Under the pieces are notes generated by a model that had not been told where the DNA came from, did no database searches, and was given only the letters and a program-made list of their open reading frames with translations. Made by a program: the position numbers and the translations under genes. Source: Allobosea sp. Root381 (GTDB lineage: Bacteria > Pseudomonadota > Alphaproteobacteria > Rhizobiales > Beijerinckiaceae). From it: a stretch of 64,000 bases of DNA. The DNA lies in NCBI RefSeq assembly GCF_001429395.1, contig NZ_LMJT01000034.1:62001-126000 (forward strand), given 5' to 3'. Below, one piece after another: positions 9,382 through 17,836 of this stretch. Positions within the stretch are counted from its first letter, which is position 1, and each line of letters starts with the position of its first letter.

Positions 9382-10050
9382 TCAGCCGAACTGCAACACC
9401 GGCAGCCGGTCCAGTGCCCTGAAATCCTTGGCACTCGCCACGAGATTGTCGAAACCGGCAAAGGAATCGGCCTCGATCATCGTCAGCAGCGCGACGGCGC
9501 GCATGCCGGCCCGTCTGGCCGCCTCGACGCCGTTCGGCGCATCCTCGAACACGATGCAATCCTCGGCCGCGACACCCATGCGCTCGGCCGCCGCCAGGAA
9601 CAGGTCGGGATGCGGCTTGCCGCGATAGCCCTGGCTCGGCGCGACGATCGTCTTCAGGAAGGGGCGCAGTTCCAGCGCGTCGAGCACGAGATCGATATTG
9701 CCCGGAGGGGCCGCCGAGGCCACCGCGATCGGCACGCCATGGCTCGTCGCCCGCGCGATCAGCGGCAGCAGGCCGGGCAGCGGCGCGACATGCGGGCCAT
9801 AGGCCTCGCGGTAGTAGAGTTCCTTGTCATGGCCAAGCGCGTCGATCTGCGCGGCGTCGGCGTTGGGAAAGAGTGGCGCCAGAATTTCGCGGGACGCCAT
9901 ACCCGCCGTGCGGCGGAAGAATTCATCGGCGTCGAAGGGCAGGCCGTGCTCGGCGAGCAGCCGGCCCCAGGCCGCCTCGTGATAGCGCATGTTGTCGACG
10001 ATGGTGCCGTCCATGTCGAAGATCAGCGCGCGCGCCGGGGCGGTGTTCAT
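9382..10050 (-). CDS. HAD-superfamily phosphatase (beta-phosphoglucomutase-like)
   Basis: A 222-residue HAD subfamily IA protein. Motif I is FDMDGT with nucleophile D12 and acid/base D14; motif II lies in VASAAPPGN; the motif III lysine is K145 in GYRGKPHPDLF; motif IV is FEDAPNGVEAARRAGM (E169/D170). A small helical cap occupies about residues 18-85. The family includes sugar-phosphate phosphatases and beta-phosphoglucomutase; the exact substrate is not predictable. Its ATG overlaps the rimM stop by 4 bases (ATGA), so it is translationally coupled to the ribosome-maturation gene. Confidence 0.85.
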   Translation of the reverse strand: MNTAPARALIFDMDGTIVDNMRYHEAAWGRLLAEHGLPFDADEFFRRTAGMASREILAPLFPNADAAQIDALGHDKELYYREAYGPHVAPLPGLLPLIARATSHGVPIAVASAAPPGNIDLVLDALELRPFLKTIVAPSQGYRGKPHPDLFLAAAERMGVAAEDCIVFEDAPNGVEAARRAGMRAVALLTMIEADSFAGFDNLVASAKDFRALDRLPVLQFG

Positions 10051-10571
10051 GCCTCGCCATCCTCGAACAGGCCGAGCGGCGGCTCGGCATGGATCACGCG
10101 CGCGGCGATGTCGATGCGCGGCGCGAAAGCCTTGGTAAAGGGCATCAGCACCGAGTGCCCATCGGGCGTCTCGATGTCGAGCAGGTCGCCCGCGCCGTAG
10201 TTCTCGACCGAGGTGACGGTGCCGAGCGCGGCGCCATCGGGGCCGAGCACCCGGCAGCCGATCAGGTCGGCATGCAGGAAATCGTCCTCGTCCTCGGGCG
10301 CGAGCAGGCTGTCGCGCGCCACGAAGAGCTCGACACCGTTCAGGCTTTCCGCAGCCTCGCGGCTGGTGACGCCCTTGAGCCGGGCGACGACCACCTCCTT
10401 GGCGGGGCGGATTTCGGCGATCTCGAAGAGGCGCCCCTTGTCGTCGGACAGAGGGCCGTAATCCGCGATCGCCAGCGGATCGCCGGTGAAGGTCTTGATG
10501 CGGACCTCACCCTTGATCCCATGCGCGGCGCCGATGACGCCGAGCAGGACGCGCGTATTGTCAGCAGCCAT
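10047..10571 (-). CDS. rimM: Ribosome maturation factor RimM
   Basis: A 174-residue protein needed for 30S head assembly, binding S19. The N-terminal beta-barrel has VLLGVIGAAHGIKGEVRIKTFT, and the C-terminal PRC-barrel domain has FLHADLIGCRVLG, GTVTSVENYGAGDLLDIE and VLMPFTKAF. ATG 10571 (MAADNTRVL) was chosen instead of a GTG-like codon 12 bases upstream because it fits the family start. It lies downstream of rpsP with a 150-base gap occupied by a repeat element, and overlaps the HAD gene by 4 bases. Confidence 0.93.
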   Translation of the reverse strand: MAADNTRVLLGVIGAAHGIKGEVRIKTFTGDPLAIADYGPLSDDKGRLFEIAEIRPAKEVVVARLKGVTSREAAESLNGVELFVARDSLLAPEDEDDFLHADLIGCRVLGPDGAALGTVTSVENYGAGDLLDIETPDGHSVLMPFTKAFAPRIDIAARVIHAEPPLGLFEDGEA

Positions 10572-10601
10572 GGTGTCCACCACAGGGCAAAGACGGCCTC
10601 G

Positions 10602-10695
10602 CCGTCATGCTCGCCCTTGTGGCGAGCATCCACGTCTCGAACACCATGCACGACCCGCGAAGGCGTGGATGGTCGGGACGAACCCGACCATGACG
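10602..10695. repeat. Family A intergenic palindromic element
   Basis: A 94-base element between rimM and rpsP with ends GTCATGCTCGCC and CCCGACCATGACG. Internal pairs include GCTCGCC with GGCGAGC and GGTCGGG with CCCGACC, plus CCACG with CGTGG across the middle. Very similar in layout to 11149-11242, so the rpsP gene is bracketed by two related copies. Confidence 0.7.
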
Positions 10696-10721
10696 ACCGG
10701 CATCGCAGGCCGTGATCGGCA

Positions 10722-11081
10722 TCACGCCTCGGCTTCGGCCGGGGCGGCGCTCTTCTCGGCCTTGGCGGCGGCGCGCTCCTTGGCCTTCTCGCCGGGCTCG
10801 GCCTTCTTCGGGTTGTTGCGGGCCGGGCGCTTGGAGACGCCGGCGGCGTCCAGGAAGCGCAGCACGCGGTCGGTCGGCTGGGCGCCCTTGGCGAGCCAAT
10901 CCTTGGCCTTCTCGACGTCGAGTACGACGCGCTCCGGCGAATCCTTGGCCTTCATCGGGTCGTAGGAGCCGATCTTGTCGATGAAGCGGCCATCGCGCGG
11001 CGAGCGGGCGTCGGCGACGACGATGCGGTAATAGGGGCGCTTCTTGGCGCCGCCACGGGTCAGGCGGATCTTGAGGGACAT
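10722..11081 (-). CDS. rpsP: 30S ribosomal protein S16
   Basis: A 119-residue S16: [39 protein letters not shown], and [24 protein letters not shown] are diagnostic. The core is about 80 residues; from residue 80 there is an alanine, lysine and glutamate-rich tail ([20 protein letters not shown]), common in alphaproteobacterial S16. The start at 11081 begins MSLK and is preceded by AGAGAAAGA; longer frames upstream run into the repeat element. Confidence 0.95.
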   Translation of the reverse strand: MSLKIRLTRGGAKKRPYYRIVVADARSPRDGRFIDKIGSYDPMKAKDSPERVVLDVEKAKDWLAKGAQPTDRVLRFLDAAGVSKRPARNNPKKAEPGEKAKERAAAKAEKSAAPAEAEA

Positions 11082-11148
11082 GGTCTTCTCTTTCTCTGGT
11101 CTTGAGTAGGTTTTGCTGCATTGCCGGCCGACAGGGCCGACAGTCTCT

Positions 11149-11242
11149 CCGTCATGCTCGGCCTTGTGCCGGGCATCCACGTCTTGAACACCGCCCTCGC
11201 CCGGTGAAGACGTGGGTGGTCGGGGCAAGCCCGACCATGACG
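11149..11242. repeat. Family A intergenic palindromic element
   Basis: A 94-base inverted element between rpsP and ffh with ends CCGTCATGCTCGG and CCCGACCATGACG, containing the same CCACGTC / GACGTGG arm seen in the 10602 copy. The two copies are in the same orientation around rpsP. Confidence 0.7.
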
Positions 11243-11267
11243 TCCCGGACGCTTGCGGACGAACAAC

Positions 11268-12842
11268 TCACTTCTTCTTGCCCCCGAACGGCCCGCCCAG
11301 CCCGGGCAGCCCGCTACCGAGGCCCGGCAGCTTCGGCATCATGCCGGCAGGTGGCGTGACGCCCTTCGGCAGGCCCGGGAAGCCGCCCGGCGGCAGGCCG
11401 GGCATGCCGCCACCCCCGCCGAGCTGCTTCTGCAGTTCGGCGAGCTGGGCCGGATCCATCTTCGAGGGGTCCGGCATGCCGGGCGGCAGGCCACCGCCGC
11501 CGAGCCCGAACATCTGCCCGAGCTTGCCCATCATGCCGCCCTTCTGCCTGGCCATCGCCTTCATGCCGTCGGCCATGCCGCGATGCATTTTCAGCAGCTT
11601 GTTGATCTGCTCGGCCGAGGTGCCTGAGCCGGCGGCGATGCGCTTCTTGCGGCTGTTCTTGAGCAGGTCGGGGTTCTTGCGCTCGGCCGGCGTCATCGAA
11701 TCGATCGCCGCGATCATGCGCTTGAACATCTGGTCGCCGACGCCGGCATTGGCGAGCTGGCCCTGAGCCTGCTTCATGCCGGGCAGCATGCCCATCACGC
11801 CGCCGAGCCCGCCCATCTTTTCCATCTGCAGGAACTGCGCGCGCATGTCCGAGAGGTCGAACTGGCCCTTGGCCATGCGCTGCGCGGTCGCCTGCGCCTG
11901 TTCGGCATCGATCGTCTGGGCCGCCCGCTCGACGAGGCCGACGATGTCGCCCATGCCGAGGATCAGGTTGGCGACGCGCGACGGGTGGAAATCCTCCAGC
12001 GCGTCGGTCTTCTCGCCCGTGCCGACGAGCTTGATCGGCTTGCCGGTGACCGCGCGCATCGAGAGCGCCGCGCCGCCGCGGCCATCGCCGTCCATGCGGG
12101 TCAGCACGATGCCGGTCAGCCCGACGCGGCCGTCGAAGGCGCGCGCCGTGTTGACGGCGTCCTGGCCGGTCAGCGCGTCGGCAACGAGCAGCACCTCATG
12201 CGGGTTCGTCGCGGCCTTCACCTCGGCCACTTCCGCCATCAGCGTGTCGTCGAGCGTGACGCGGCCGGCGGTGTCGAGCATCACGACGTCGTAGCCGCCA
12301 AGCCTGGCTGCCTCGATGGCACGGCGCGCGATCTGCACGGCCGACTGGCCGGCGACGATCGGCAGCGTCTCAACGCCGACCTGCTTGCCGAGAATGGCAA
12401 GCTGCTCCATCGCGGCCGGGCGCCGCGTATCGAGCGACGCCATCAGGACCTTCTTCTTGTTCCGGTCGGTCAGGCGCTTGGCGATCTTAGCCGTCGAGGT
12501 CGTCTTGCCCGAGCCCTGAAGGCCGACCATCAGGATCGGCACCGGCGGCACGGCATCGAAATTGATGCCCTCGCCCTCGCCGCCGAGCATCTCGATCAGC
12601 GCGTCGTTGACGATCTTGATGACCTGCTGGCCGGGCGTGATCGACTTCAGCACCTCGGCGCCGACGGCCCGCTCGCGAACCTTGTCGGTGAAGGAACGCA
12701 CGACCTCGAGCGCGACGTCGGCCTCCAGCAGCGCCTTGCGCACCTCGCGCAGCGCGGCGTTGACGTCCTCCTCGGTCAGCGAACCCCTGCGGGTGAGCCC
12801 CGAAAGGATGCCTGACAGCTTGTCGCTCAGAGTGCCGAACAT
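11268..12842 (-). CDS. ffh: Signal recognition particle protein Ffh
   Basis: A 524-residue SRP54 homologue that binds signal peptides and SRP RNA and docks with FtsY for membrane targeting. It shows the N-domain ALLEADVALEVVRSF, G1 GLQGSGKTTSTAKIA, DTRRPAAMEQL, DTAGRVTLDD, TRMDGDGRGGAAL, GTGEK, and the methionine-rich M domain (FLQMEKMGGLGGVMGMLPGM). Residues after about 430 form a glycine/proline/methionine-rich tail ending GGPFGGKKK, longer than in E. coli Ffh. ATG 12842 (MFGTLSDKLSG) is the conserved start. It leads the ffh-rpsP-rimM block. Confidence 0.95.
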   Translation of the reverse strand: MFGTLSDKLSGILSGLTRRGSLTEEDVNAALREVRKALLEADVALEVVRSFTDKVRERAVGAEVLKSITPGQQVIKIVNDALIEMLGGEGEGINFDAVPPVPILMVGLQGSGKTTSTAKIAKRLTDRNKKKVLMASLDTRRPAAMEQLAILGKQVGVETLPIVAGQSAVQIARRAIEAARLGGYDVVMLDTAGRVTLDDTLMAEVAEVKAATNPHEVLLVADALTGQDAVNTARAFDGRVGLTGIVLTRMDGDGRGGAALSMRAVTGKPIKLVGTGEKTDALEDFHPSRVANLILGMGDIVGLVERAAQTIDAEQAQATAQRMAKGQFDLSDMRAQFLQMEKMGGLGGVMGMLPGMKQAQGQLANAGVGDQMFKRMIAAIDSMTPAERKNPDLLKNSRKKRIAAGSGTSAEQINKLLKMHRGMADGMKAMARQKGGMMGKLGQMFGLGGGGLPPGMPDPSKMDPAQLAELQKQLGGGGGMPGLPPGGFPGLPKGVTPPAGMMPKLPGLGSGLPGLGGPFGGKKK

Positions 12843-13152
12843 GCGGACGCTGTCCTGTCTGGTCTGTCGGGTTTCGTCTCTCGCCGAAAACCAACATGAC
12901 CGCCAAACGGTTTCGCGCCCGAGGGCGCAGACGCGCTGTCGGGCGTTGACCTCCGGGCTCATGAAGCGCTGTGCGCGGCCCGGTCGGCGGATGCGGTCTC
13001 GACGATGTCGGCGAAACGGATGCGGCGTTTAAAGCCGCAGAATGCGGCGAAAGTCAAGGTTGTGGCCGCGGATGCCCCAACTGCGCGGCGCGGCGGTTGA
13101 GCCCGAGCACTCTTCGGTTACACAAGGCGGCCGATCGAGACGGAGAATGACG
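12843..13152. other. Divergent intergenic region upstream of ffh
   Basis: About 310 bases between the divergent ffh and 13153 genes, so promoters for both must lie here. A 6-bp hairpin (GCCGCA-GAA-TGCGGC) is at 13034-13048, flanked by TTTAAA. No supported gene is present; open frames here are extensions of neighbours. I could not identify convincing -35/-10 pairs. Confidence 0.4.
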
Positions 13153-13578
13153 ATGATTGCCGGAAGCCTCAAGACCTGCCTGTTTGCCGCTGCCGCGGTC
13201 CTGTTCGCCTCGCAGGCGATGGCGCAGGCCTGCCCCGGCAATTTCAAGGTCGATGGCGTCCCGATGGTCACCGGTATCACCTACCGCAGCTGGGATCTGG
13301 TGAAGGGCAAGGCGCCGGCCGCCGTCCTGAAGAACCTCGCCGCCGCCGTCTCGGCCGAAGGCTTCGCCGGCATCCGCGTCGACAAGGCCACGAGTTCCGT
13401 TGTCGCGATCCAGGAGACCAGCGGCTCGGGCCGGCCGCAGCACCTGCGCGTCACCGCCCGCAAGAGCGGCCCCGCGACCCGCGTCGATGCAGCCTTCGTG
13501 GTGCAGGCCGGCCAGGTCGCCCCCGAAGCTTATGTCCGCGACGCGCTCTGCCGCGTCATTGCCGGCGGCCGCGGCTGA
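13153..13578 (+). CDS. Secreted hypothetical protein
   Basis: A 141-residue protein with a Sec signal peptide (MIAGSLKTCLFAAAAVLFAS, cleavage after AMA near residue 23). The mature 118 residues contain two cysteines (C26 in QACPGNF and one in DALCRVIAGG near the end), which could form a disulfide. No known domain is recognised. The second of two adjacent ATGs (13153) was preferred because GGAGA lies 7 bases before it; 13147 is also possible. It is expected in the periplasm or outside the cell. Confidence 0.65.
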   Translation: MIAGSLKTCLFAAAAVLFASQAMAQACPGNFKVDGVPMVTGITYRSWDLVKGKAPAAVLKNLAAAVSAEGFAGIRVDKATSSVVAIQETSGSGRPQHLRVTARKSGPATRVDAAFVVQAGQVAPEAYVRDALCRVIAGGRG

Positions 13579-13650
13579 TTCCGGCAGGCCTCGCCGCGAA
13601 ACCGCCGGGATCGCGGGGCACATCGCCGGCCTCCTTCACGAAAGCCGACG

Positions 13651-14226
13651 ATGATCCCGCTCGCTCCCCGCCTCGCTCTTCTCGCCCTCGCCCTGCTCGC
13701 CGCCGGTTGCGCCGGCGAGGCGCGCCGCACGACCTCTCTCAATGCCCGCTCCACCGAGCGCCTCGCCGCCGTGACGCTCGATCCCGCCGAGGCCGGGCGC
13801 ATTTTCAACGCCTATCGCGCGAGCCATGGTCTCGGCCCGGTGCGGCTTGACCCCGTCCTGACCGGCATGGCTCAGCGCCAGGCCGATGCGATGGCGAAGG
13901 CGAACAGCCTCTCGCATACCGTGGCCGGCAACTTCGCTTCGCGCGTCCACGCCGCTGGCCTCGACGCCGCGCGCTCGGCTGAGAATCTCGGCGGCGGCTA
14001 CTATTCCACGCAGGAGGCCTTCTCCGGCTGGCGCAACTCCAGCGGCCACGATGCCAATCTCCGGATGAAGGAAGCGACGCGCTTCGGCATTGCCCTCGCC
14101 AAGGACCCGCAGACGCAATACCGCGCCTGGTGGGCCCTCGTCGTCGCCGGCGAGCCCGAGCGCCGCGTCGAGATGTCGGCCGGCCCCATCATGCATTTCG
14201 GGTCGAACCGACCGCAATCTCGCTAG
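13651..14226 (+). CDS. CAP-domain lipoprotein (SCP/PR1-like)
   Basis: A 191-residue protein with a lipoprotein signal: the lipobox LAAG-C puts the lipidated cysteine at about residue 20. The mature part is a CAP/SCP domain: FNAYRASHGLGPVRLDPVLTGMAQRQADAMA, SLSHTVAGNFASRV with the family histidine, AENLGGGYYSTQEAFSGWRNSSGHDANL with the conserved glutamate and second histidine, and ATRFGIALAKDP followed by YRAWWALVVA. Bacterial CAP proteins are mostly of unknown function; some bind lipids or act at the cell wall. Probably anchored to a membrane facing the periplasm. Confidence 0.85.
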   Translation: MIPLAPRLALLALALLAAGCAGEARRTTSLNARSTERLAAVTLDPAEAGRIFNAYRASHGLGPVRLDPVLTGMAQRQADAMAKANSLSHTVAGNFASRVHAAGLDAARSAENLGGGYYSTQEAFSGWRNSSGHDANLRMKEATRFGIALAKDPQTQYRAWWALVVAGEPERRVEMSAGPIMHFGSNRPQSR

Positions 14227-14333
14227 CCGGGCGAAGGACGCTCGACTCGGGCAACCGGACCGGACACGAGCCCCTTTACAAACACCGCGGCTTGGGGATG
14301 GCTCCGCCAGCATCAGTCCTCCGGGAGCCCGCC

Positions 14334-14960
14334 ATGACCTTCGAAGCCTGGGCCGCCTTCGCCGCCGCCACAGCCGTCCTGCTCATCATTCCCGGACCGA
14401 CGATCCTGCTCGTCGTCTCCTATGCGCTCGGCCAGGGCTGGCGCACCGCGCTGCCCACCGCGATCGGCGTGGCGCTCGGCGACTTCACGGCGATGACGCT
14501 CTCCATGCTCGGCGTCGGCGCATTGCTGGCCGCCTCCGCGACCGTTTTCACCGTGCTGAAATGGGTGGGCGCCGCCTATCTGATCTGGCTCGGCTTCAAG
14601 CTCTTCCGCGCCGGCGGCACGCTCGACGCCAGGCCGAGGGAGGATGCCGCCTCGGCCTGGAAGATGCTCGGCCATGCCTGGCTGGTCACGGCGCTGAACC
14701 CGAAGAGCATCACCTTCTTCGTCGCCTTCCTGCCGCAGTTCCTCGACCCGAAGGCGGATTTCTGGACGCAGATGCTGATCTTCGAGGCGACCTTCGTGAC
14801 GCTCGCCTTCGCCAATGCCTTCGGCTACGCGCTCGTCGCTTCGCGGGCGCGCTCGCTGGTGCGCAGTGAACGCGCCATCGGCCTGTTCAACAAGGCCGGC
14901 GGCGCGGCACTGATCGGCGCCGGCATCGCCGCGGTGGCGATCCGGCCCGCCAACCCTTGA
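14334..14960 (+). CDS. LysE family amino-acid exporter
   Basis: A 208-residue inner-membrane protein with six predicted hydrophobic segments. The N-terminal IPGPTILLVVSYALGQGWR is the LysE/RhtB motif, followed by GVALGDFTAMTLSMLGVGALL, VFTVLKWVGAAYLIWLGFKLFR and LVTALNPKSITFFVAFLPQF. Family members export amino acids such as lysine, arginine, homoserine or threonine; which one cannot be told. The start at 14334 (MTFEAWAAF) has AGGA-like GGGAG upstream. The following methyltransferase begins 14 bases after the stop. Confidence 0.87.
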   Translation: MTFEAWAAFAAATAVLLIIPGPTILLVVSYALGQGWRTALPTAIGVALGDFTAMTLSMLGVGALLAASATVFTVLKWVGAAYLIWLGFKLFRAGGTLDARPREDAASAWKMLGHAWLVTALNPKSITFFVAFLPQFLDPKADFWTQMLIFEATFVTLAFANAFGYALVASRARSLVRSERAIGLFNKAGGAALIGAGIAAVAIRPANP

Positions 14961-14974
14961 GAGTTCAAACCGAT

Positions 14975-15574
14975 ATGCCAGCCCGCGACAGCGCTACGCT
15001 CGATTTCTACGCCGCCGAGGCACAGGCCTATGCCGGACGGGACCGCGAGGCGGAGAACGCGCTGATCGGTCGCTTTACCACTTTGCTCACGCCGGGCGCC
15101 CGCATTCTCGAGCTCGGCTGCGGCGGCGGGCAGGACAGTGCTGCGATGCTGGCGCGCGGCTTCGATGTCGTACCGAGCGACGGCTCGCCGGAACTGGCGG
15201 CGGAAGCCGGCAAGCGGCTCGGCGTTCCGGTGCGCGTCCTGCTGTTCGAGGAACTGGACGAAGTCGATGCCTATGACGCGGTCTGGGCCCATGCCAGCCT
15301 GCTCCATGTGCCCCGCGCCGCGCTGCCCGGCATCCTCGCCCGTATCGCGCGCGCTTTACGTCCGGGCGGCGTCTTCTTCGCCAGCTTCAAGGCCGGCGAG
15401 GCCGAGGGCCGCGACCGTTTCGGACGCTATTTCAACTATCCCTCGCCGGATTGGCTGCGCGGCGCCTATGGCCCGGAAGGCTGGGAAAGCCTGGTCGTCG
15501 AGGAGGCGTCGGGCAGCGGCTACGATGCCGAGCCGACGCGCTGGCTCCATGCCTTCGCGGTCAAGAACGCTTGA
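14975..15574 (+). CDS. Class I SAM-dependent methyltransferase
   Basis: A 199-residue methyltransferase with motif I ILELGCGGGQDSAAML near residue 45, an acidic position at VVPSDGSPELAA, and DAVWAHASLLHVPRAALPGILARIARALRPGGVFFASFK corresponding to motifs II and III. This pattern is typical of small-molecule methyltransferases (Methyltransf_25/11). The ATG at 14975 was chosen; a TTG at 14957 overlaps the LysE stop and would add six residues, which is possible by coupling. The substrate is unknown. Confidence 0.8.
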   Translation: MPARDSATLDFYAAEAQAYAGRDREAENALIGRFTTLLTPGARILELGCGGGQDSAAMLARGFDVVPSDGSPELAAEAGKRLGVPVRVLLFEELDEVDAYDAVWAHASLLHVPRAALPGILARIARALRPGGVFFASFKAGEAEGRDRFGRYFNYPSPDWLRGAYGPEGWESLVVEEASGSGYDAEPTRWLHAFAVKNA

Positions 15575-15628
15575 TCCCGGCCGAATCTCTCTGGTTTTCG
15601 GAGGCGCCTGCGCTACATCTTCGCGACC

Positions 15629-16687
15629 ATGAACCGTCGCCGCCTTCTCCGCATTTTCGCCCTCCCTGCCCTGCTGGGAGGCTCGGGCGTGGCCTGGGCC
15701 TCGTACCAGCGCTCGCGCAATCCCTATTATCAAGGTCCGGTCAGCGACAATTTCGACGGCCTGCGCTTCTCCGATGGCAGGCCCGTGACCAAGGGCTTCG
15801 GTGATTTCCTGCGCTGGCAGGCCGAGCGTGGCGGCCGCGAGCGCTTCCCGGAGCATTACCCCGCCCCGCCGCAGGACAAGCCGCCTCAGCGCATCGAGGG
15901 CGTGCGGGTCGCCCATATCGGCCACGCCTCCTTCCTGCACCAGATCGGCGGGCTCAACATCCTGGTCGACCCGGTGCTGTCGGAGCGTGCCAGCCCCTTC
16001 AGCTTCTTCGGGCCGAAGCGCGTCAACGCGCCGGGCATCGCCTTCGCCGATCTGCCCAAGATCGACGTCGTGCTGGTCACGCATAATCACTACGACCATC
16101 TCGACGTCGAGACGCTCGGCCGGCTGCACCGCCGCGACGACCCGCGCATGATCATGCCGCTGGGCAACGACGCGATCGTGCGCGAGGCGGTGCCGGACGT
16201 GCGCGCCGAAGCGCATGACTGGGGCACGCGGCTTCAGCTCTCCGAGACGGTCTCGACCACGCTGGTCCCGAGCTATCACTGGTCGGCCCGCGGCGCGATG
16301 GACCGGCGTATGGCGCTGTGGTGCTCCTTCATCCTTGAAGGCGGCGGCAAGCGCATCTTCCACATCGGCGACACCGGCTATCACGACGGCTCGCTCTATG
16401 AACGGCTCGGCCGCGAGCACGGCCCCTTCGACCTCGCCCTGCTGCCGATCGGCGCCTATGAGCCGCGCTGGTTCATGCAGGACAACCATATGAACCCGGC
16501 AGAGGCGGTGAAGGTGATGCTGGCGCTGCGGGCCGAACAGGCGCTCGGCCACCATTGGGGCACCTTCCAGCTCACCGATGAGGGCATCGAGCGCCCGCTG
16601 GCGGCCCTTGCCGCCGCCATGGTCGATGCCGGGCTGCCCGAGGAGCGCTTCCGGCCGATGCGGCCGGGCCTGAGCTGGACGGCATAA
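15629..16687 (+). CDS. MBL-fold metallohydrolase (NAPE-PLD/UlaG-like)
   Basis: A 352-residue protein with an N-terminal hydrophobic anchor (FALPALLGGSGVAWASYQ). The metallo-beta-lactamase core has HIGHASFLHQIGGLNILVDPVLSERASPF, VTHNHYDHLD (metal-binding HxHxDH), SYHWSARG, HIGDTGYHDG and the terminal GHHWGTFQL histidine. The order of motifs matches the NAPE-hydrolysing phospholipase D-like branch of the superfamily. The hydrolysed substrate may be a phospholipid, but bacterial members are mostly uncharacterised. Membrane anchoring suggests action at the periplasmic face. Confidence 0.83.
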   Translation: MNRRRLLRIFALPALLGGSGVAWASYQRSRNPYYQGPVSDNFDGLRFSDGRPVTKGFGDFLRWQAERGGRERFPEHYPAPPQDKPPQRIEGVRVAHIGHASFLHQIGGLNILVDPVLSERASPFSFFGPKRVNAPGIAFADLPKIDVVLVTHNHYDHLDVETLGRLHRRDDPRMIMPLGNDAIVREAVPDVRAEAHDWGTRLQLSETVSTTLVPSYHWSARGAMDRRMALWCSFILEGGGKRIFHIGDTGYHDGSLYERLGREHGPFDLALLPIGAYEPRWFMQDNHMNPAEAVKVMLALRAEQALGHHWGTFQLTDEGIERPLAALAAAMVDAGLPEERFRPMRPGLSWTA

Positions 16688-16696
16688 GCAACGTCC

Positions 16697-16789
16697 GCGT
16701 CATTGCGATGAGCGAAGCGACGAAGTAACCCCGGGGGCAGCAGCGCTCTACGCCTTCCTGGATTGCTTCGCTGACGCTCGCAATGACGG
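16697..16789. repeat. Family B intergenic palindromic element
   Basis: A 93-base inverted element: CGTCATTGCGATGAGCGAAG on the left and CTTCGCTGACGCTCGCAATGACG on the right, with GCAGCAGCGCTCTACG between. It lies between the convergent MBL and GyrI-like genes and shares ends and the internal GCAGCGCTC block with 47454-47574. Confidence 0.7.
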
Positions 16790-16802
16790 GCTGGCAGACG
16801 CT

Positions 16803-17693
16803 TCAGCGCGGCTGGACGTAGACGTTGATCTCGAGATTGGGGTCGGCCGGATCCTTGAGGTCGCCGACATATTCCTCGAGGAAGGCGTCCTTCACGACGA
16901 TGCTCTTCGCATCGAGATAGGCGGTGATCGTCTCATAGGTCGAGTCGATGTCGTCATAGGGCGCGATGTGCACGAAGCGCAACGACGGCCCGGCTGGCGT
17001 CGTGCCGGCGCGAACGCCGTTGCCGAAACTCTGCGGCCGCTCGCCGCCCGGCCCGGGACCGACCGGCAGCATCGCCTCGTAGCGGAAGCCGTTGTCGTCC
17101 GTTTCGAGGAAAAGCGACAGCGGCCGCCCCGCGATCGGCAGCCTGGCTTTCTCCGCCTCCTGGCGCAACACGGCAAAACTCTCGGTCAGCCGCTTGAAGC
17201 CTTCGTCCCAGCTCGCCGAACCCGACAGGGTCAGCACCGGCTTGGCGACGAGCAGCACCTCGTCGACATCGCTCGTGTCGCCGCGCTTGCCGGCGAGAGT
17301 CTGGTTCGGGTCGAGTGTCCCGGTCTGCTGCCGAATCTGCTGCTGGGCCGGCGGCTGACCGGGTTGCGCCGGCTCCGGCAGCGTCGGCGGCGGCTGGACG
17401 GGCTGCGGCTCCAGGGGAACATCCGGCGTCGGCGCCGGCTGGACCGGCTCCGGCGTCACGGGGCGCTGCGGCGCGGGCGCGGGCTGGACCGGCTGCGGCC
17501 CGGGCACCGGTTCCGGCACTGCGGCCGGCGGGTTGGGAATTTGGGCCTGGGCAGGGGCCGCCGATCCCGGTGGCGGCGCGAGCGGCGCCGACTCGACCGG
17601 CGTCGGCGGCGCAACGCGCGACTGGGCCAGCGCAAACACGGACCAGCCCGTCAGGGCAGCGACCGCCAAAACTGCAATCCGGTAGTGCCGCAT
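16803..17693 (-). CDS. Exported proline-rich protein with GyrI-like domain
   Basis: A 296-residue protein. Residues 1-24 are a signal peptide ([20 protein letters not shown], cleavage after ALA). Residues 30-130 are a low-complexity linker very rich in Pro, Ala and Gln (repeats of PVQPAP type). The C-terminal 150 residues, from [16 protein letters not shown] to EINVYVQPR, fit the GyrI-like/SOUL small-molecule-binding fold (AraC effector-binding domain family), which usually binds cationic or amphipathic ligands. A GTG 18 bases upstream is an alternative start. The linker suggests the domain is held away from the membrane or wall. Confidence 0.65.
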   Translation of the reverse strand: MRHYRIAVLAVAALTGWSVFALAQSRVAPPTPVESAPLAPPPGSAAPAQAQIPNPPAAVPEPVPGPQPVQPAPAPQRPVTPEPVQPAPTPDVPLEPQPVQPPPTLPEPAQPGQPPAQQQIRQQTGTLDPNQTLAGKRGDTSDVDEVLLVAKPVLTLSGSASWDEGFKRLTESFAVLRQEAEKARLPIAGRPLSLFLETDDNGFRYEAMLPVGPGPGGERPQSFGNGVRAGTTPAGPSLRFVHIAPYDDIDSTYETITAYLDAKSIVVKDAFLEEYVGDLKDPADPNLEINVYVQPR

Positions 17694-17836
17694 TGAGACC
17701 GCCCTGCTCACCGTCAGCGATTCGCGCCCTTGCGGCGCAGCATAGAATCTCCACCTACGCCAAGGAACGACCCGGAGGGTGGCTTTTTCACGTCACCTCC
17801 GTCATAGGACCGTGTTTCATTGGGATGTGTGACGGA

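Noticed and set aside
7739..12842. A single tight ffh-to-trmD operon
   Set aside because: Repeat elements of about 95 bases separate ffh from rpsP and rpsP from rimM, and a 224-base gap lies upstream of catB, so continuous transcription is uncertain.
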